The translations under genes and the position numbers were made by a program. From Microthyrium microscopicum (taxonomy: Eukaryota; Ascomycota; Dothideomycetes; Microthyriales; Microthyriaceae), in the NCBI GenBank assembly GCA_010405405.1, contig MU004235.1:1130538-1194537 (forward strand): 64,000 bases of DNA. Direction: 5' to 3'. Below are positions 10,819 through 22,017 of this stretch, one piece after another. Under the pieces are notes generated by a model that made no database searches, was not told the DNA's origin, and was given only the letters and a program-made list of their open reading frames with translations. How positions within the stretch are numbered: the first letter of the stretch is position 1; every line of letters begins with the position of its first letter.

Positions 10819-11699
10819 TTTGTCTGTGTGCAAGAGTCGCCGAGGGTGGAATTGGGTCTTGCGGAGTTTGATGGGTTGTAGATTTCTAGTCAGAGAGGTT
10901 TGGTGTTGAGGTCAGATTTGTGGGCGTCCGTGCGCTTCTTGGCGCTAGTCCCACTTCCGCTCTTGCCTTCAAGATTTTATTTGACTTACAACCTCCAACA
11001 TTCTTCCAAACCTTTTCTTTCTCAGCACCGCGAAAAGCCTCCAGCTGTGGCCTTGGACTGCGCCTTTTTGTATTCAATTTCAAAGGTACGCATGATATAC
11101 TGCTCCTATTCCTTTTTTCTGATGAACAAAATTTGCGATTGATGCCTGCTACCGGAGTTACACGCCTGTTTCTCATACGGAGTTGGACAGCTGATATTCA
11201 ATTTCTTACATATTCTGATCTTTCAACCCACTGATTGCTTGCTAAAGATTCTTTTTGAGCATTGCTAACATGGCTTCCTAGGTATGGTATTCAGTAAGAA
11301 CAAGAGCGCTACTTTGTGAGAGCACCATCTTGGTAAGTCGAGCACATTTTTCACTCCCTCCAATTTTCCTGATGATAAACGTTTTCTGCCTAGATAGTAT
11401 CTGATCCGCAAGGAAATGATATTACCCAAACTAACACCAAGATCTCTGAGCTTTTACCACATCTACACTTTGTTCACTGCCACTTTGAGAATGAAAGCTA
11501 ATCTGAACATGAGCACAGATTTTCCACTTGTAAAAGGTTCTCCGTCTTGATGACGAGTCAGAGTTCATATTAGATAGTACATCTATGGCCAATATAAGCA
11601 GAGTTTTCCACTTCTTTTCCCATCTAGTGAGGCCCCAGGCTATCGGGTATCTCAGCGCCAAATATCCAAATGCTTGCGCTATCATAGTACAAAGTTCCC
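10819..11699. other. Intergenic region with possible spliced non-coding transcript
   Basis: On the plus strand there are well-formed splice signals outside any sensible reading frame: donor AAAG|GTACGC at 11086 with CTAAC...CCTAG ending at 11281, then donor TTG|GTAAGT at 11333 with TGCCTAG ending at 11393. The first putative intron holds TGATGA (11120-11125) and CTGA (11191-11194), box C/D-like, 75 nt apart. This could be a spliced non-coding RNA divergent from eL14. It is only suggestive. Confidence 0.3.
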
Positions 11700-14523
11700 T
11701 CAAAACCAGTTCGACCCTCCTCCAAAGAACGTCGGTCCCATTCCATTCGAGTTGGCTTGGTTCTCTGGTTGCATGGCCCAGTCCTGCACCATATCATCCC
11801 ACGTTGTCCAGTTCATGGAATCATCAGCTGTCATGTTTCCCGTCATCAAGCCAGTATTTGGCTGCACCGTCCCCATACCAGGTGCCACCTCCATGCCTAG
11901 CGGCACGCCCATCATATTCGTGTTTTGTATTTCATTCAGCCATTCATTCGAAAAGTCCGGTAATGGTAGTTGCTGCTGCGTCGCTGATGTCGGTGCCTCT
12001 AATGATGGCTGTCCAGGCATCATTGGCTGTGCAGCTAATACGGCCGGCTGAGCACTTATATCACCCGCGGCTGGGAAGCCTGCTGGCATCGGATCACCAG
12101 GTAGTGTTGTCGACACAGTCCACATGCCCAATAACGAATTCGGTGCGTCTGAAGCGTGTAGTGGTGCAGTATTCGTGCCGCCGGTTTGTGCATAGCCTAT
12201 GCCGAGGATTGTGGGGTTGAGCATGCTGTTCGTCGTCGTCTCTGCATTCATGTTCGTCAATTCGTTCTTCGTCGTTAGTAACGAAGGATTGCTAAAGTCA
12301 AAGGAGGTGTTTGCGCGCTGTTCGGCAAGCGCTTGGGTGCGGGCGTGGAGTGCTTTGCCGCGCAATAGTTTGAGTGGTTTCCAGAGATGTGCGTCTGGCT
12401 TTTCGATGGTGGTATCGGTGTCCCATTGTGAGTCCATGGAAAGATCTACTGCAGTCCATGCGCGGTCTACTTCGGGGCCAGTGGTTCGTTCACAAAGTTC
12501 GCTCAGGAGAAAGGCAATGGCGTGCCATTGAGTATCTGCTCGTGATTAGTATCTAGGTAGACAATCATACATGCAAACCTACAGGTTTGGAGCAGCCAAG
12601 CATATCTCCTGTACTTCTCTGACCGGCCTTCAGTGCGAAATGAGATGCCATACTCCACACATTCAAGAGCTCGCTCAAACAGCTCATTACGGACTTCTTG
12701 AGGAAGGCTTTTTCCTCCATCTTTTCTTTGAAATGGCTGATATAGCATCTAAGCATGATTAGTCTTGCGCTTGAGATCTAATGCTAGAAAGACTTACCAG
12801 CCACATATTAGATATGACTAGTCTCGCAATAGTAGCGCAAACCCAGGCGAGCGGTTGTGACAAATCCGCGTCCTTCAGATATTTTTCTTCAATCATAGTT
12901 TTAAAGTCAAGCAATATTTTCTTTTTTCTCTCCAACATGTCTTTTGAAGCGGGAGGAGGACCTTTGTGCATTGGCTTGAACCCTCTCATGGGCCCAAACC
13001 CAAAGAGCTTTTTCTTAGCCATACCAATCTCAAAGCGGATGATATTAAATGTCAGGTCCGTTATACCCACTCGGGACTCCGGTACTGATTCCATATCGAA
13101 CGTTATATCCGAATCGTTGAGATTGCGCGGCATTTTGGTATCTGCCATTGCGTACATTGCCGGATCGGCGCCCAAATCCTCACTCGCTCTACTGTCCACT
13201 ACAACAGCATGCCACCATATTCGGCGTCGCATTTCTCTTTGAAAGGGTTGTAAGGTAGGATAGTGATCGCCGTCTCGATGCATGCCCAGACCTTGCGCTA
13301 TACGCAACGCCAGAGAAGATAGGGACCATATTACTCGGCTTTCAGTATTGCGCCGGAGACATGTGAGGTAGAGAATGAAGGCTTGTAGCAGAAATATCGA
13401 GTCGCTCCTCAAAAATTCTGCGCGCGCAAGTGACTGCTCCATGCCGAAGCGATATCTGGCCAGCAGGTCGTTCTTCGACTCACCCCATCGAATTTTGCAA
13501 TCTTCCGGCCAAGTGCTTTGCACTGCGCTGTAACAAATCGCCATTACCAAGCAGTCGAGATTCTTGTCCCAGTTCTCCATCTTTGTAGCATAATTCTCTA
13601 TCATTTTGTCGCGGGTGGGAATATGAACCAGTTTGATCATAGGGTCAACATTCTCCTTGAACGTTTCCCAGTAAGTGTAGATCTGATCAGCAGGAGGCAG
13701 TATGGTGGAAATATCGATATTTAAGGAGCTGAGACCGAAGATAAATCCTTGATTCGTAGATGACGAATTGGAAACGTGTGTCGACGGCGAAGGGTAATCA
13801 TCCTCCTCCGAGTCTGACCATCGCATAACTTCCCCCTTGAGATCCTCAACCTAACCATTGTTAGCTATGACTGCAATATTGAATCGATGGGCATGAAAAG
13901 CATACCTCCTCATTCAGCAAAGACCAAAATCCCGGCTTGATATACCTCGTCCGTCCCGCCTTTACCAGCAAAGTCCCAAACCGATCCGCCAAATGGTCCA
14001 TATTCGGCGGGCCATCCTTCCCACCACCCTCCTTCTTTTTCTCTTTCTTGAGTTCCCGAAACTCCTTCTTCAGCCTTTCAAACTTCTCATCTGTCGTCTC
14101 GTCCGCCAACCCTGCACCCGCACCAGCGCCATCTACATGTGGCACCGCCAGCCCCGCCGCTGCCAATGCCTCTGCGCTATCCTCTGGCGATACTTGTGCG
14201 CCAAGCGTCTGGACTACGGATTCTAACCGGCGCAGGCGCTCAACAAGCTCCTGGTCCTGTGGTTTGCGCGGTTTGCGCGGCGCGCGGCCGGGCGCGGGGA
14301 ATATACATTCGATGGATTGGCGGATGCAGTTGGAGCAGGGGTGTTTTTTGTCGCATTTGACTTTGCGCCGGCGGCAAGTCACGCAGGAACGCGGGTTGAG
14401 GGAGCTAGATGCGGTGTGCGTGGATGGCGAGATGGAGTTCTGGTGAGTTTGGCCGTCAGGAGATATTGACTCTTGGATGCCAGGTGAGGTCTTTGAATCC
14501 TCTGCCATGTGTTGGAAGGCCAT
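11700..14523 (-). CDS. Zn(II)2Cys6 transcription factor with fungal_trans domain
   Basis: Four exons (14523-13906, 13850-12798, 12748-12583, 12535-11700) give 890 residues. The N-terminal cluster C-VT-C-RRRKVK-C-DKKHP-C-SN-C-IRQSIE-C (about residues 47-73) has standard spacing. It is followed by a basic linker (RAPRKPRKPQ) and a heptad-like segment (LVERLRRLESVVQTL), probably the dimerisation coil. A second charged helix is rich in K and E. The middle (residues about 240-560) matches the fungal_trans regulatory domain, with the typical sequence RRIWWHAVVVDSRASEDLG. The C-terminal 250 residues are Gln/Pro/Met/Asn-rich, ending FFGGGSNWF, and look like an activation region. The regulated pathway cannot be named. 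Introns of 55, 49 and 47 nt have good branch points. Confidence 0.93.
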
Positions 14524-15549
14524 ACGGCGTGAAAAGTGGACGTAGACTGTCAGAGCAGAGAGTTTAGAACTCTAGATCCTCTAGATCAGAGTGTGGGGTA
14601 TCGCCTTTGATAGAGTATGATGACTTCAGTCGCGATGTCTTGAGAGTTCAGCAGTCTTTGAGATGAAAGGAAATCAAAGCATCAGATAGTAGTCGCAAAT
14701 TATTAGTCTAAGATTTGAGATCAAAGATGCTGAAGTTGGTGGACTACGTACTACGCAAGCTGTTAGGCACCAGTTACAGAAGTCAGAGGCTAGACCCTTA
14801 CTTGAAGACAACGTAATGGACTGCGGGTCAATGATTCTTGCAGGCCTGTGCGTCTGCAATGGCTAGACTGGTAGCTATTCTGACACGGGCAAATAAAAAT
14901 GGCATATGAGACACGAGAAAGTAATAAGTTTGTGGGGAGAAAAATGCTTAAATTGAATGTATGGGCAAGCCGCCAGCAAGGCATGGTGGGAGATCAAGCG
15001 GGAGTAACAATGATTGACCAAAGTGGAGACTCGGATCACTCCGTACGCATTGAACAGGAAAGCCAATATATTTTGAATAATGCCTGGAGAAACTTCAAAT
15101 GTAGGGCTGAGGTCAACAAGAACCTTACTTATGTACAGGTAATAGTGAGTATAATATCAAGGTGGGAAGAAATGAATAAGAAAACTTGGCCGGATAGTTC
15201 AGGCGTTGAAGTACGGTACCAATCTCTACCGGTACGTACTCGTACTGCCTTTCAGGACCTGCAATTTTACTAGTATTCTACTCTAGGGTAGACTTACTGA
15301 CATTGTTATATATGACTAGAATGCATCAAATCTTCAGATGGCCGCACTGTACGGAGTATATCTGCAGTTCAGTGTGGAAAGCAGCTTTATAGAGTAGCAG
15401 AGTACTCTATGTAAAGGAGCGGTTAGCGCCGGGATATTTTTAAGCTTCAAGTTGAGACTCTTTCAGGAGTTTCCCAACTCTAATTAAGATGAACTCGTGC
15501 ACTGAAGCTATATTGGGTGGGAACAGGGTCCCTGCTGGCAGATCAACGC
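14524..15549. other. Upstream region of the zinc-cluster gene
   Basis: About 1 kb between two leftward genes, so mostly promoter of the 890-residue regulator plus the LTV1 3' end. The 124-codon plus-strand frame at 14899-15273 has no family resemblance and is treated as chance. Confidence 0.55.
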
Positions 15550-16848
15550 TTATCCCAACGCTACAGGCTTTTCTTTAATTCGAGCAGGTCCCAAGTCTCT
15601 TCGGATCTCATCTAGAGCCTCCATACTGCTCTGCGGTTTCCCCTTCCTCATGCGCCGTTTACCAACTTGTGAGTAATCGCCCAGGAAATCGTCAACTATC
15701 GAGTCAAAGTCGGCTCGAATCAGCGATGGTGCATTGCTCGAAACGCTTGCTTTGGACAGGGCAGAAACCTTGGACACGTGTGATGTGGACGAGAACATGG
15801 AAGCACTTTCGTCAGCCTCATCCTGATCATACTCTTCTTGAATGCGGTCAAATCTTCGATCCAGCACTGACAGCTCTTCTGTACGTCTTAGAACAGACGA
15901 AGTCATACTGTAGCCGCTGGTTGCGGTCAATGCGCCTTTGCGCTTTTTCCGTCGTAAGCCTGTGATACTCGATGCACCGGTCAGGACTGAGGATTGCATG
16001 TCAGCGGGGACAGCTCCTGGCTTTTCTTTTTGCTTGGATTTGACTTCTTTGTCTTTCTTGAACTTATTGAATTCGCCCATCCAGTCCGCATTCGCACCTT
16101 CAGCTGGTGCAGAGTCACTTGCTGTAGGATCAAATGCTTTGACGGTATGATCAGACTCCCATCCTTCATCTTCCTCTTGTATCATGTCCCCATCCGCCGC
16201 AGATCTCTCAAACTCCCACAGATCTACCTCTTCACCCTCTTGTTGCAACGCATCGAAAACATCATCGTCATCGTCAACGTATGCTTCGTCCTCCAGAGCC
16301 TCCAACACCTCCCTTAATCTAGGATCCATATCCGGCTGAAAACCTGCAATGACATCCGGTACATCTTGCTGCGCTTGGTATGAGGTCTTTTGCACAAACT
16401 CCGAGGGCAGCATGTCGCTCGGCAAGAGTGATTCGGCCAACGATACTCTCGAGCTAGCATTGCTAACACCATCATCTGCCTGAATCTCCATATCGCGCAG
16501 CGCATCTTCAAGAGACACGGCTTGTTTGCCCTTCTTCTTGGGCTCATTTGGTACGAGGTAGGCATCGCTACTTGCTCCCACTTCACGCAAATGTTGCATA
16601 TAGTCGTATTCGGAGTCGTCGTAGAAGATGCCATAGTTTGCTGCCTCGCCCTCATTTTGCCGCACGCGGTCGCCAAACTCTTGTTCTAGTTCTTGCCGGC
16701 TTTTTATCTTGCTCTGGTTGGGATTGACTTTTTCGGTGAAGACCATGTCCGAGGCCTCGGGGTCGTGGATGAGGGGATCATTTTGGGCACGGTAGACGAG
16801 GGAGAAGGTTGTGGAGTTTTTCTTGTCGAATGCTCTTCGTCGAGGCAT
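15550..16848 (-). CDS. LTV1: Ribosome biogenesis factor LTV1
   Basis: A single 432-codon exon. The start MPRRRAFDKKNSTTFSLVYR and the following HDPEASDMVF are the family's N-terminal signature. Acidic low-complexity stretches (DDDDVFDALQQEGEEVDLWEFE) and a C-terminal region with the DDFLGDYSQVGKRR-like block follow. LTV1 is a late-acting 40S assembly factor that helps position uS3 and is removed after phosphorylation; it shuttles between nucleus and cytoplasm. No intron is needed. It is transcribed divergently from ORC2, sharing a 401-bp region. The usual length is 420-480 residues, so the model looks complete. Confidence 0.95.
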   Translation of the reverse strand: MPRRRAFDKKNSTTFSLVYRAQNDPLIHDPEASDMVFTEKVNPNQSKIKSRQELEQEFGDRVRQNEGEAANYGIFYDDSEYDYMQHLREVGASSDAYLVPNEPKKKGKQAVSLEDALRDMEIQADDGVSNASSRVSLAESLLPSDMLPSEFVQKTSYQAQQDVPDVIAGFQPDMDPRLREVLEALEDEAYVDDDDDVFDALQQEGEEVDLWEFERSAADGDMIQEEDEGWESDHTVKAFDPTASDSAPAEGANADWMGEFNKFKKDKEVKSKQKEKPGAVPADMQSSVLTGASSITGLRRKKRKGALTATSGYSMTSSVLRRTEELSVLDRRFDRIQEEYDQDEADESASMFSSTSHVSKVSALSKASVSSNAPSLIRADFDSIVDDFLGDYSQVGKRRMRKGKPQSSMEALDEIRRDLGPARIKEKPVALG

Positions 16849-17249
16849 CTTGATGCAAGATACCGGCTGATCAGGTTAAAGGATTGTTATTGTTTTTTGA
16901 TCGTGAGCCAAATGTTTGTTGCTGCCTGCTGGAAAGTTGAGAGCCTTAAACGGAATTTGGGTTGTACGAAAAGTGTTATCGATAGGAGATTTTTTTGATC
17001 TAATCTGATCGGGACCCCCACACCCTTGTGTTTAGCTTGGTCGCGGTAGCCCCTGGAATAACAACAATTCAAGCATCTGGCACGTCACTCATCATATCGC
17101 ATCCATGGACTTCGTCACATTGTATCAGATACCTCTTCATCCAATGGCACGAACAATATAGCATCTGGAGTCCGAACCTACTACTCAACAACATATCTGC
17201 CCTCAGGGCCCACCAGATCGTCGCGAGCTCTGGAGAATCGGACCCCAGC
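16849..17249. promoter_or_regulatory. Shared divergent promoter, LTV1 / ORC2
   Basis: 401 bp between two start codons pointing away from each other, so it must hold both promoters. The frame upstream of the ORC2 ATG is open to 17028 but contains no ATG. Confidence 0.7.
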
Positions 17250-18686
17250 ATGAAGCGTAAACGAGGTCAAGCTCAAAATGCACAAAAGACACCCTCGCGA
17301 TCTCCCTCAGCAGTGCCTACTCCAGCAAGCGAAGCCAGTCAACAATCTACTCCCGCTCCCCCATCACGCAGAAAAGGACACCGAGCTCTTCGCCAACAGC
17401 AACTCGTTGACCAATTAAGCGACGATCCTGAGCGCGGACAAGATGACCTCGCTGCACACATATGGGATGATGGAGAGGCTGGCTCTGCTGATGAAGTAGA
17501 GGGAGAGGGAGACGGCGAAGAGACCGCTGCTCAGACGCCCTCAAAACCTCGTCGTGGACGAAAGAAGAAGGAGAAAGAGCTCTCGCCAATGCCACAGAAT
17601 CTGCCGCCAAACGAACGGTATTTCTGGGAGAACAGACCTGGGGCGAACAAAACCTCCAACAATACTCTTCCACCAAATGTGCTGCTGAATCATGATGATT
17701 TCTTCACTGAAAAGGATGATCACGAAGATCCACATGAACAAGAATTGCGGTTTTTGCTATCACTTCATGAAGCCGCTTTTGAGCAGTGGTCATTTGAGTT
17801 GTCAAACAAGTTCAACTTATGTCTCTATGGCTATGGATCCAAACGCACTTTGACAGATTCTTTTGCTGAATACCTTGCTGATACAATTAAACCAAGCCCT
17901 AAGATTGTCATGGTCAATGGATTTGTTCCAAATTTGACTCCAGTCGACATCTTGAATGCCGTTGCAGGCACGATAATACCCGTCCACATTAAGCTTCCGT
18001 CTTCAGCGGCCAATCTTTTGGATCTTATTCTCGAAACTCTCGATTCTCAACCTCCAAAGTCTCCCATATTCCTCTTCATCAACTCCATCGATGCTGCATC
18101 CATCCGTCGACCCAACACTCAGGCAATACTTGCTACCCTCGCTTCTCAGGAATCGATCCGCATGATCTCAACAGCTGATACTCCCAATTTCCCACTCTTA
18201 TGGGACGTCTCATTGCGGACTAAATTCAAATTCCTTTTCCACGATTGTACGACATTTGTGCCCTTTAGCGCGGAAATGGACACTGTTGAAACGGTCAATG
18301 AGCTTCTGGGTCGTAGTGGTAGACGACTGGGCGGCCGAGATGGTATTGGCTTTGTCTTGCGCAGTTTACCTGAGAATGCTCGCCATCTTTTCCGGATTCT
18401 CGTTGCAGGGCAAATTGCTAGTAGTGTTGATGATGGCTTGCAAGAAAATGATGTTTTGAAAAAGGCCGATGCAAACAAGGCAGCTGGTGTAGAATACAGA
18501 GTACTGTACCACAAGGCAAGAGAAGAACTAGTCTGCAGCACGGAACACCAACTTCGTACCCTTCTAAAAGAGTTTTACGATCATCAAATGGTAGAATCAC
18601 AGCGAGACGCACTAGGAACAGAGAGATTGCTTGTCCCATTTAGACAAGAGGAATTGGAATCGCTTTTAGAAGATCTGGTTGAATGA
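17250..18686 (+). CDS. ORC2: Origin recognition complex subunit 2
   Basis: A 478-residue intronless frame starting at the first ATG. The N-terminal third is basic and low-complexity (KRKRG, RRGRKKKEKE), typical of the disordered region. The ORC2 core begins with NERYFWENRPGANKTSNNTL, then FELSNKFNLCLYGYGSKR, the family hallmark where a P-loop-like GYGSKR replaces a working Walker A. It ends with a winged-helix region (YHKAREELVCSTEHQLRTLLKEFYDHQM). It acts in the nucleus as part of the six-subunit complex that marks origins and loads MCM. The frame is open upstream to 17028, but there is no ATG there. Confidence 0.94.
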   Translation: MKRKRGQAQNAQKTPSRSPSAVPTPASEASQQSTPAPPSRRKGHRALRQQQLVDQLSDDPERGQDDLAAHIWDDGEAGSADEVEGEGDGEETAAQTPSKPRRGRKKKEKELSPMPQNLPPNERYFWENRPGANKTSNNTLPPNVLLNHDDFFTEKDDHEDPHEQELRFLLSLHEAAFEQWSFELSNKFNLCLYGYGSKRTLTDSFAEYLADTIKPSPKIVMVNGFVPNLTPVDILNAVAGTIIPVHIKLPSSAANLLDLILETLDSQPPKSPIFLFINSIDAASIRRPNTQAILATLASQESIRMISTADTPNFPLLWDVSLRTKFKFLFHDCTTFVPFSAEMDTVETVNELLGRSGRRLGGRDGIGFVLRSLPENARHLFRILVAGQIASSVDDGLQENDVLKKADANKAAGVEYRVLYHKAREELVCSTEHQLRTLLKEFYDHQMVESQRDALGTERLLVPFRQEELESLLEDLVE

Positions 18687-18787
18687 GACTCGACGGAAGA
18701 GCGAGTTAAATAATATCGACTACAGGACCACACCAAGAATGAACGCCTACCACATGCATCTTATGCCAACAGATATATCCAACACAA

Positions 18788-19776
18788 TTACCATCCACGG
18801 GTAGCTAGGCGCTCCGACTCGGACATTTTATCAACATTAATTCCCACCATTGCCTCGCCCAAGTCCATGCTGACCTCTGCAAGAACTTTAGGGTCCTTGA
18901 AATGTGTCACAGCTTGGACGATAGCCTTTGCTCTCTTGGCCGCGTTTCCAGACTTGAAGATACCGCTTCCCACAAACACGCCATCGCATCCCAGCTGCAT
19001 CATCAAAGCAGCATCTGCTGGAGTAGCAACACCACCAGCAGCGAAGTTGACGACTGGTAGTCGTCCGAGGTCAGCAGTGCGCTTGAGTAGGTCGTATGGC
19101 GCGTTGATCTCCTTGGCAAGGATGCGAAGCTCTTCGGGTGACATGCCCTTTGCGCGTGCAATCTCTGCGTTCACTGTACGCATATGCTTAACCGCCTCAA
19201 CGACATCGCCTGTTCCAGCCTCGCCTTTGGTGCGGATCATGGCCGCGCCCTCTGAGATACGTCGCAGCGCTTCGCCCAGATTCCGGCAACCACACACAAA
19301 CGGCACCTTATATGACGCTTTCTCAACGTGATGCACATGGTCCGCCGGCGTCAACACCTCAGACTCGTCAATATAATCCACGCCAATCGCTTCAAGAATC
19401 TATCAATCAATATCATTAGCAGATATCCCCAACTGCACACCAAATAATATGAATCTTGACGACTTACCTGGCATTCCACAAAGTGTCCAATCCGCGCCTT
19501 GGCCATGACAGGAATAGTAACAGTGTCCATAATCTCCTTGATCATCTTGGGATCTGACATGCGCGCTACGCCGCCAGTGACGCGAATATCGGCGGGAATA
19601 CGCTCGAGGGCCATGACGGCGACGGCGCCAGCTTCTTCAGCGATGCGTGCTTGGGCAGCGTTCGTCACGTCCATGATGACGCCGCCTTTGAGCATGCGGG
19701 CGAGACCTTCCTTGACGGAGGCGTCGGAGGAGCCGCCATTGGGGGCGTTGGCGTTGTGTGGGAGTTCAGTTGCCAT
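18788..19776 (-). CDS. PDX1: Pyridoxal 5'-phosphate synthase, Pdx1/SNZ subunit
   Basis: Two exons (19776-19468, 19399-18788) encode 306 residues. This is the TIM-barrel synthase that builds pyridoxal phosphate from ribose 5-phosphate, glyceraldehyde 3-phosphate and ammonia, the last supplied by the Pdx2 glutaminase (not in this window). Key sites are present: [20 protein letters not shown] with the conserved Asp, [12 protein letters not shown] with the Schiff-base Lys, [14 protein letters not shown] with the second Lys and the phosphate-binding GEAGTG, and [20 protein letters not shown] near the C-terminus. The 68-nt intron falls just after the GHFVECQ segment. It is convergent with ORC2, with a 101-bp gap. 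Confidence 0.97.
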
Positions 19777-20885
19777 GGTTGATGTATGGGAGGGAGTTTG
19801 TGGTTGAGGCGATGGATTTGCGATTGATATTTATGGTTTTGAAGAAGCTTTGTGAGTCAGCTTTGGTTGATATTGAATTGGACTTGTGAGTCAATTTCTG
19901 ATGGAGCAATGGAAGAAGGTGAGAGAAGAAAAAAATAGAAAGCGGCCGTTGTCGGCTTGCGGCGCAAAAAGTTCGCCAATGAGTCAATGTGGCAGGGATC
20001 AGAGTATGGTGTTATGCTCCAGACTGTCTACTATCCGTATATAGACAATTGTTGACAAGTCAAGCCGTCATGCAGGGAAAAGTGCTATGTTGCTTTTGCT
20101 AGGGCGCATATGTCAAATTGGTGGGGTATATTCAGATCATCAATTCGGTTGGCTTCGGCTTTGGTGGGGTTTTTATTCTCTGCTTCGGGCTTTGGTTCAC
20201 TACTTCTCTCCATTCCGTGTGGTGTATAAACCTCCATATCGGGATCTGCTTGGTTCGCCTGTCGTTGTTTGTTGCCCATGATTTCCCTTTATCAAATCTT
20301 TCACTGTTAGCTTGCCGCTGCGGCAATCCGTTTCCAGGCTATATGCTCCAATCACTATCTTCTAGTAGTTCCGCTTTCAAATATGTACTTTGAAGGCAAA
20401 GCTGAATCATACTCAACTTTGAGTTGGTCGTAAGATCACTACATCGTGTATATCAATCCCACTCAGAATCTACCCGAATATGTGCCTCCTAGATACGGTA
20501 CATTAGGGGATACCAGATTACTTCCTAGATAGGCACGATGGTTCGATATCACTAAGGCATGTTATCAACCATCGAAGTTGCTCGATGGAACTAGTACACA
20601 CATTTTCAAGAAAGTAATATTTGATTAAGCGTGCGAGAGTCCACAGAGATATGGCTCATGAAATAGTCTAAACTGCTTCTCAATCTCAGGCCTTTTCGAC
20701 ATGCTTGTGATGGTTTCCTTGCCACATCAGCCAACGGCTTATAGATCTCATATAGAATGAAGGTCTCCGCAACAGCAACATGTATGTCTCCGACTTCTTG
20801 GACAGATATAATTCCCAGATCATGAGCACCAGTAAAAGTGAGTAAGCAGCTAAAATGTGAGTGTTGATCAGCTCCAGGCCTGCTA
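19777..20885. other. 1.1-kb intergenic region
   Basis: Holds the PDX1 promoter and the 3' flank of the next leftward gene. Short frames at 20085-20279 and 20606-20893 show no motif. No RNA gene was recognised. Confidence 0.55.
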
Positions 20886-22017
20886 TCAACCAAATCGTTT
20901 ATTGATAGATTCCCTGATGATTTCCACTAGTATGAAAGGCACGTACAGCAAGAGCTTAGCGGTGACCATGCAACAAGAGTCAGAACGATGAGGAAGGGAT
21001 CCGATCCACTCAGCTTCATCTGGTCTGACCCGAGCCTGTTCCGGAGTTGGACGCAAGATTTTGAACGCGTATCCTTCATCTGCGTCAAGCGCGAGCTTGG
21101 GTTTGTAACTGCGTAGCCATGGTAATTGCACGGTGAAATTTGGCACCGTTAGAGCCTGCAAAGGTCGAAGAAGTTCCGCCTCTGAGATTCTCCAGCGGGC
21201 ATCGTGTATCTTGACATGCAAGTCCTGCAAAGATGTCGCCAAGCCTACGATTTGCCAAAGTCCTCTCCAATGAGCCTCTTCTTCTCGAATAGTCGATATC
21301 AGAATATTGGCTAGCTGTCGATCATTTTCTTCGGGCCCACAACGACGAAGATATTCGGAGTTTGGTATATACATCGGCGTATTTGCCTCAACTACTATCA
21401 CAAGAGTCTTGAGTGAGCTCAATGCGGCATCACTGAAAGTGGTGAGAAGTGACCAAATTGAAGAGGAACCATATCCGCGAACGATCATACTCGTGCTAGA
21501 ATAGAGCTCGTGTCGTAGCTCTGCGGTACTTGAAGAATCTGTTAGAAACTTGCATCAGAGTAAATGACGAAAATGCTTACGCTTTGGCACAAGTGAGCAT
21601 TAGTGCTACAATTGAGCTTCGGCTTCTTGCTTCCCACTCAGCTCCGTAGGATTTAATTACCTTGCCGACTTTGTCAGGAAATGCGCTGAAGCAACGACGG
21701 TGATTCATATGAAAAGAATCTTTCTCATTTCTCCCAGAATGGCCTTCCCAAGTCGCAAAGTCGCACGCGAACAGGCAGGGGTTACCAATTGTCACCGCAC
21801 CATATACATGGTAATGTATACGGTGGTCGTGATAGCTCTCCAAATGAACGGCATGACCTGGTACGGGAAGGAGTTGCTGATAGATCATGATTCGAATTTC
21901 GGCAGGAAATTTGCTGAAGAACGGAGATTGTAGTTGTTCGTGGGGCTGTGATACTGAGGATGAAAGCCACTGCTGTTTCTCTGCAGATATTGGAGCGTTG
22001 TTCATTGCGTCTGACAT
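20886..22017 (-). CDS. DUF7730/2EXR-like fungal protein, intact copy
   Basis: Exons 22017-21581 (437 nt) and 21528-20886 (643 nt) encode 359 residues. The N-terminal motif FFSKFPAEIRIMIYQQLLP is of the kind seen at the start of DUF7730/2EXR and F-box-like fungal proteins. A histidine/cysteine-containing segment and the short SIVALMLTCAKA follow, with the intron right after that. Exon 2 begins TAELRHELYSS, the usual continuation, and ends in a hydrophobic stretch (KLLLYVPFILVEII). The acceptor at 21529 (CTAAC, then TTCTTCAAG) was chosen because the closer ACAG and GCAG sites break frame. The function is unknown. A second copy with exactly the same exon lengths lies at 38817-39945 on the opposite strand. 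Confidence 0.85.

Noticed and set aside
11370-11446. Second box C/D-like candidate (TGATGAT...CTGA)
   Set aside because: The putative intron acceptor at 11393 falls between the boxes, so it cannot be an intron-hosted snoRNA there, and flanking pairing is absent.
14899-15273. 124-codon plus-strand open frame
   Set aside because: Unrecognisable sequence, no conserved-looking blocks, and it sits in the upstream region of a transcription factor gene.
17028-17249. N-terminal extension of ORC2 from 17028
   Set aside because: It begins with GTG and has no ATG; the first ATG at 17250 gives the typical basic ORC2 N-terminus.
20520-20545. GGTTCGATATC as a tRNA B box
   Set aside because: No matching A box or cloverleaf stems could be drawn around it.
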